Assembly (NCBI GenBank): GCA_902826395.1
Contig: CADEER010000014.1
Location: 7,554-69,740 of the forward strand
Length of the DNA stretch: 62,187 bases
From: an uncultured bacterium
GTDB lineage: Bacteria > Desulfobacterota > Binatia > HRBIN30 > CADEER01
Reading direction: 5' to 3'
Positions 59,080 to 62,187 of this stretch are shown here, piece after piece. Numbering within the stretch: position 1 is the first letter of the stretch; the number at the start of each line of letters is the position of its first letter. The position numbers were made by a program, and so were the translations under genes. Below the pieces are notes generated by a model that was not told the origin of the DNA, did not search any database, and saw only the letters and a list, made by a program, of their open reading frames with translations.

Positions 59080-61673
59080 GCTTGGCGAAGTATCGGTTGC
59101 CGCGAATCCTGTGCATCGTCGCAGGCGTGATCGCTCTCGGCATCATGACGCGAGTGACCTACGACAGTCTGAACTGGTTGGGGAAGAAGTTCCCCGGGTT
59201 CATGATCCTCGAGAACCGCGTCATCCCTTCGATCTCGCTTCCAGATTGGGGAGACAACTCGGAGCTCTATCAGACCCAGGTGATGGCGGTGGACGGCATC
59301 ACCGCGGTCAGCGCGGAGCAGATCTACGACTATCTCGCCGGCCGCCCGGTCGGCGCGCCGGTTGCTTTTCTCGTCCGCGATGCGAGCGACGCGCGACGCC
59401 AGGTGGTGCGGCGGGTGCGGGTGTTCGACGGCGGCGATTACCTGCTGCTCTTCGGGACCTTCCTCGTCAACGGTCTCTTGTTCTCGTCGATCGGCATCGG
59501 CCTGGTGTTGATGGTTCCCGGTAGGCGTGCCGCCTACGGAGTGTTGAGCACGTGTCTGTGTACTGGCGTCTTCATCATCACCGCTGTCGACTTGTACGGA
59601 CCGCCCTACGCCTTCTTCCGCCTGCACGCGGTCTCGGAAGCGATGGCCGCTGCCAGCTTCATTCACCTCGCCGCGGTATTTCCGGTCAATCGCCTGGGGC
59701 GGCGGCCGGGCAGCCGACTCGCCAAGATCTATTTGCCGTTCGCGCTGCTCGCCATCCCGTACGCGATCCTCCTGGATGACGCGGCGGCGTACACAGCGCT
59801 GCACCTGATCGCCAGCGGCGCGTTCGGCATCGCAGCAGTCGGCATCATCTTCAGCGTCTTCTGCGAGCTCGTGTTCTCGCGCTCTGCTCTGGCGCGACGG
59901 CGCATTGCGCTGGTGGCCCTCGGAAGCTTGGTGGGAGTTCTGCCGCTGGTGATGGTGTGGGCCATGTCGAGCGTCGTCGGCGGAGCGATCCCGCTCAATT
60001 TGGTTTCGATGAGCGCTTTCGTTTTCCCACTGAGTATCGCGTTCGCAGTGCTGAAGGACGACTTGTTCGAGATCGACGTTTTTCTGCGCCGCACGGTCAG
60101 CTACGGCGTGGTGATGGTGGCGATCGGCATCGTCTACTTTCTCGTGTTCTTTGGTTACGAGCGCTTCGGACCGGACAAGAGCCCGATCAGCCACTCCCCG
60201 GCTGTGCTCGCTCTGCTCAATCTCGGGCTGCTCTTTCTGATGGCGCCGATCCGCTCGCGCGCCCAGTCGCTAATCGACCGGTTGTTCTTTCGCCGGACGT
60301 ATCTGGTCGAACACGGACTCGCCTCGCTCAGCGAGCGGCTGGCGACGGTGCGCACGCTCGGCGAGGTGGAGCGTCACCTGCGCGCCGTGCTCGACGAAAC
60401 TCTGTGTCCGAGCGAAGCGTGGATTCTGCGCGCCCAGGACGCGACGCGCTTCGTCGCGATCGGCGGTGCGGAGATCGACGTGCCGCCCCGCGTGGTGAGC
60501 GAAGTGCAGCAGAAACTGCGCGTCGCGCGCTGCGCGCTCGTCGTGAGCGAAGAGGTGTTCTGGCGGGCGAACCGGATCGAAATCCTGCTTCTCCTTCGCA
60601 CGGAAGATGCCGAGCTGCGCCTGCTCGCACTCGGGCCGAAGCTGTCGGGCCGCACCTACGATTCGTACGACCTCGGCTTCCTGGAGACCGCCGCGAACCA
60701 AATCGCGCTCGCCGTGGCCAACGCCGCCGCCTTCGAGAAGCTGGGAGACCTCAACCGCCATCTCGAGACGTTGAACGAGGGACTCGAGGCACAGGTGAAG
60801 ACGCGTACCATCGAGCTTCACGACGCAAACGAGAATCTCAACTCGTCGCTCGACAAGCTGCAGCTCGCGTATCGCGAGCTCGAAGTGAATCAGGCCGTGC
60901 TGGTACGGGCCGATCGCCTGGCGACGTTGGGACGACTGACCGCGGGCATCGCGCACGAGATCAACACGCCGTTGAGCGCGATCCTGAACGCCCTCAAGAT
61001 CATCGGTGACCTGGCGGTGGAGTACGACGAATCAGTCGATGATCCGGCAGTGAATTCGGACGACCACCGCGCCATCGCGCGCGAGATTCTGACGACGGCG
61101 TCGTCCGCCCGGCAGTGGGGCAACCGCGCCGCGGCATACGTGAGCAACGTCAAGCAGCACGGACGCGAATCGCGCACCGGCAGCGACGAGCGCATCGTCC
61201 TGCGCGAAGTGGCCGATCGCGCCGTCGAGCTCCTTTCGCATCGACTGCGTGCCGCCGAGTGCCGCATCGAGATCGTCGAAGCGACACGAGACGCCGACGC
61301 GTGGGGCGACGCGGGGCGGCTCGGTCAGGTTCTCGTCAACCTGCTCGCCAACGCGATCGACGCGTACGAAGACAACGGCCTCGTGCAGTGTGCCGTGCGT
61401 GTCATCCTCGGTCGCGACGCCGACGGCGCCGCGATCGTCGAAGTTGCGGACGATGCCGGGGGCATTGCCGCCGACGTTCTGCCGTTCATCTTCGACGAGC
61501 TCTACTCGACCAAGGAACCGGGGCGCGGCACCGGACTCGGCCTATGGATCTCGCGCAACATCGTCGAAGAGGGTTTCGGAGGAACCCTGACGGCGGTGTC
61601 GGCCGGCGGCGGGTCGCGATTCACGGCGCGCTTTCCCACCCGTGCCATTGGCGCGCAGCCCGCCGCCGCCTGA
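59076..61673 (+). CDS. Membrane histidine kinase with PDZ-like, multi-helix, GAF and kinase domains
   Basis: An 865-residue sensor kinase. An N-terminal transmembrane helix is followed by a PDZ-like periplasmic part (about residues 60-125, VMAVDGITAVSAEQIYDYLA). About seven further helices run to residue 400. A GAF-like domain (about 420-560) and a coiled coil (560-620, with LNEGLEAQVKTRTIELHDAN) lead to HisKA H627 in GIAHEINTPL and a HATPase domain (NLLANAIDAYEDN, then GTGLGLWISRNIVEEGFGG). The 4-nt overlap with lnt ties their translation. No response regulator of its own follows. Confidence 0.88.
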   Translation: MSLAKYRLPRILCIVAGVIALGIMTRVTYDSLNWLGKKFPGFMILENRVIPSISLPDWGDNSELYQTQVMAVDGITAVSAEQIYDYLAGRPVGAPVAFLVRDASDARRQVVRRVRVFDGGDYLLLFGTFLVNGLLFSSIGIGLVLMVPGRRAAYGVLSTCLCTGVFIITAVDLYGPPYAFFRLHAVSEAMAAASFIHLAAVFPVNRLGRRPGSRLAKIYLPFALLAIPYAILLDDAAAYTALHLIASGAFGIAAVGIIFSVFCELVFSRSALARRRIALVALGSLVGVLPLVMVWAMSSVVGGAIPLNLVSMSAFVFPLSIAFAVLKDDLFEIDVFLRRTVSYGVVMVAIGIVYFLVFFGYERFGPDKSPISHSPAVLALLNLGLLFLMAPIRSRAQSLIDRLFFRRTYLVEHGLASLSERLATVRTLGEVERHLRAVLDETLCPSEAWILRAQDATRFVAIGGAEIDVPPRVVSEVQQKLRVARCALVVSEEVFWRANRIEILLLLRTEDAELRLLALGPKLSGRTYDSYDLGFLETAANQIALAVANAAAFEKLGDLNRHLETLNEGLEAQVKTRTIELHDANENLNSSLDKLQLAYRELEVNQAVLVRADRLATLGRLTAGIAHEINTPLSAILNALKIIGDLAVEYDESVDDPAVNSDDHRAIAREILTTASSARQWGNRAAAYVSNVKQHGRESRTGSDERIVLREVADRAVELLSHRLRAAECRIEIVEATRDADAWGDAGRLGQVLVNLLANAIDAYEDNGLVQCAVRVILGRDADGAAIVEVADDAGGIAADVLPFIFDELYSTKEPGRGTGLGLWISRNIVEEGFGGTLTAVSAGGGSRFTARFPTRAIGAQPAAA

Positions 61674-61683
61674 AGTCGACCCT

Positions 61684-62187
61684 TCAAGACACGGCGCGCA
61701 GCGTGCCCCGATCGGCGGGCAGAGCGCACACGCCGCCCTCGGTGAAGCCCTCGGCGCCGTAGCCTAAAGCGTGGTTGAGGCGGGCGCGCATGTTCTCGTG
61801 CGCGATCGCCGCCGCGAGCTCGACGATCTGGTCGTCGTCGAAATAGCGCCGCAGCTCCTGCACGCCCGCGCCCGCGGGCGGAGCCGGGGTGTCGGTGCAG
61901 AGATCCGCGAAGCGCAGAACGCACTTCTCGCGGTCGGAGAAGTGAGAGCTCTCCTCGTAGCGGTGCAGGTCGCGCAGTTGCGCCGGCGAGGCACCGTGCT
62001 TGCGCACGATCGCCGAGCCGATATCGAGACAGAACTGGCAACCGACGCGCGACGCGACCCGCAGCTCGGCGAGCCCGCGCGTCTGAGCGTCGACCTTGTC
62101 GGCGCGCTCCATGGCGAGCTCGAGCATCATACTGCCAAACAACACCGGCGTACTGCGCGCATAGCCGCGCAACGGCTCGACGGTGCG
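61684..62187 (-). CDS. Carboxymuconolactone decarboxylase/AhpD-like protein, 5' end cut by window edge
   Basis: The frame stays open to the right edge, so the N terminus is missing; 167 residues are visible. The core motif is ELRVASRVGCQFCLDIGSAI with the CxxC redox pair and the downstream His/Glu helix, as in AhpD and carboxymuconolactone decarboxylases. It lies convergent with the kinase gene. The family includes alkylhydroperoxidase partners and lactone decarboxylases; the CxxC favours a redox role. Confidence 0.75.
   Translation of the reverse strand, partial: RTVEPLRGYARSTPVLFGSMMLELAMERADKVDAQTRGLAELRVASRVGCQFCLDIGSAIVRKHGASPAQLRDLHRYEESSHFSDREKCVLRFADLCTDTPAPPAGAGVQELRRYFDDDQIVELAAAIAHENMRARLNHALGYGAEGFTEGGVCALPADRGTLRAVS

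Overview
The window is one GC-rich bacterial chromosome segment around a replication origin. No rRNA, tRNA, CRISPR array, prophage or insertion sequence was recognised. The run parA-parB-bactofilin-atpF'-atpF-atpH-atpA-atpG-atpD-atpC, with a separate atpZ-atpI-atpB-atpE cluster, is typical of Deltaproteobacteria in the old sense. Many predicted lipoproteins, two apolipoprotein N-acyltransferase (Lnt) homologues and proteins with C-terminal sorting-like tails indicate a Gram-negative envelope. An uncultivated lineage such as Binatota or Desulfobacterota would fit, but I cannot place it from sequence alone.

Layout. 1-1499: a DUF2333 protein cut by the left edge and a secreted split-barrel protein. 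1886-6942 (+): a small Cys/His protein, then the conserved rpmH-rnpA-yidD-yidC-jag-mnmE block. 7132-12268: accessory genes (CNNM/CorC-type protein, Rieske oxygenase, lipoprotein, MFS transporter, a 41-residue membrane protein). 12395-17902: mnmG, a Cys-rich secreted protein, rsmG, a lone LAGLIDADG protein, a parS site and parAB. 17912-24588: a strong promoter, bactofilin and the F1 plus b/b' part of ATP synthase. 24644-30124: a VapBC-like pair with a compact leaderless promoter, then an O-methyltransferase, a double-hotdog thioesterase, a DUF255 protein and a LOG-family protein. 30115-34604 (-): HxlR regulator, molybdopterin oxidoreductase and a membrane-anchored iron-sulfur aldo/keto reductase. 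34713-42705 (-): gyrA, gyrB, dnaN, dnaA. 43012-46207 (+): hemL and the Fo a/c part of ATP synthase. 46448-51028: an orphan ParB, a solute-binding lipoprotein, TPR and DUF971 proteins, a degenerate Lnt paralogue and a ferredoxin. 51194-62187: a pectinacetylesterase-like lipoprotein, leuDC, a secreted unknown, a kinase-Lnt-kinase cluster and a carboxymuconolactone decarboxylase-like gene cut by the right edge.

The most striking non-coding signal is in the dnaN-dnaA gap. Read on the minus strand it shows a DnaA box (AAATCCACA), a GC-rich GGCC spacer and a run of CTA triplets, which is the layout of the bacterial basal origin unwinding element. With the parS site and the DnaA boxes at the dnaA start, this points to oriC at about 41.1-42.8 kb. 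Relative to that origin, the rpmH-to-atpC block points towards it, the reverse of the usual arrangement, and recF is missing between dnaN and gyrB.

Other points worth following are a ParA reading frame running 155 nt into parB, a second ParB without a ParA partner, a VapC lacking a catalytic acid, an Lnt paralogue lacking two of three catalytic residues beside a complete copy 7 kb away, and an Lnt gene between two histidine kinase genes.
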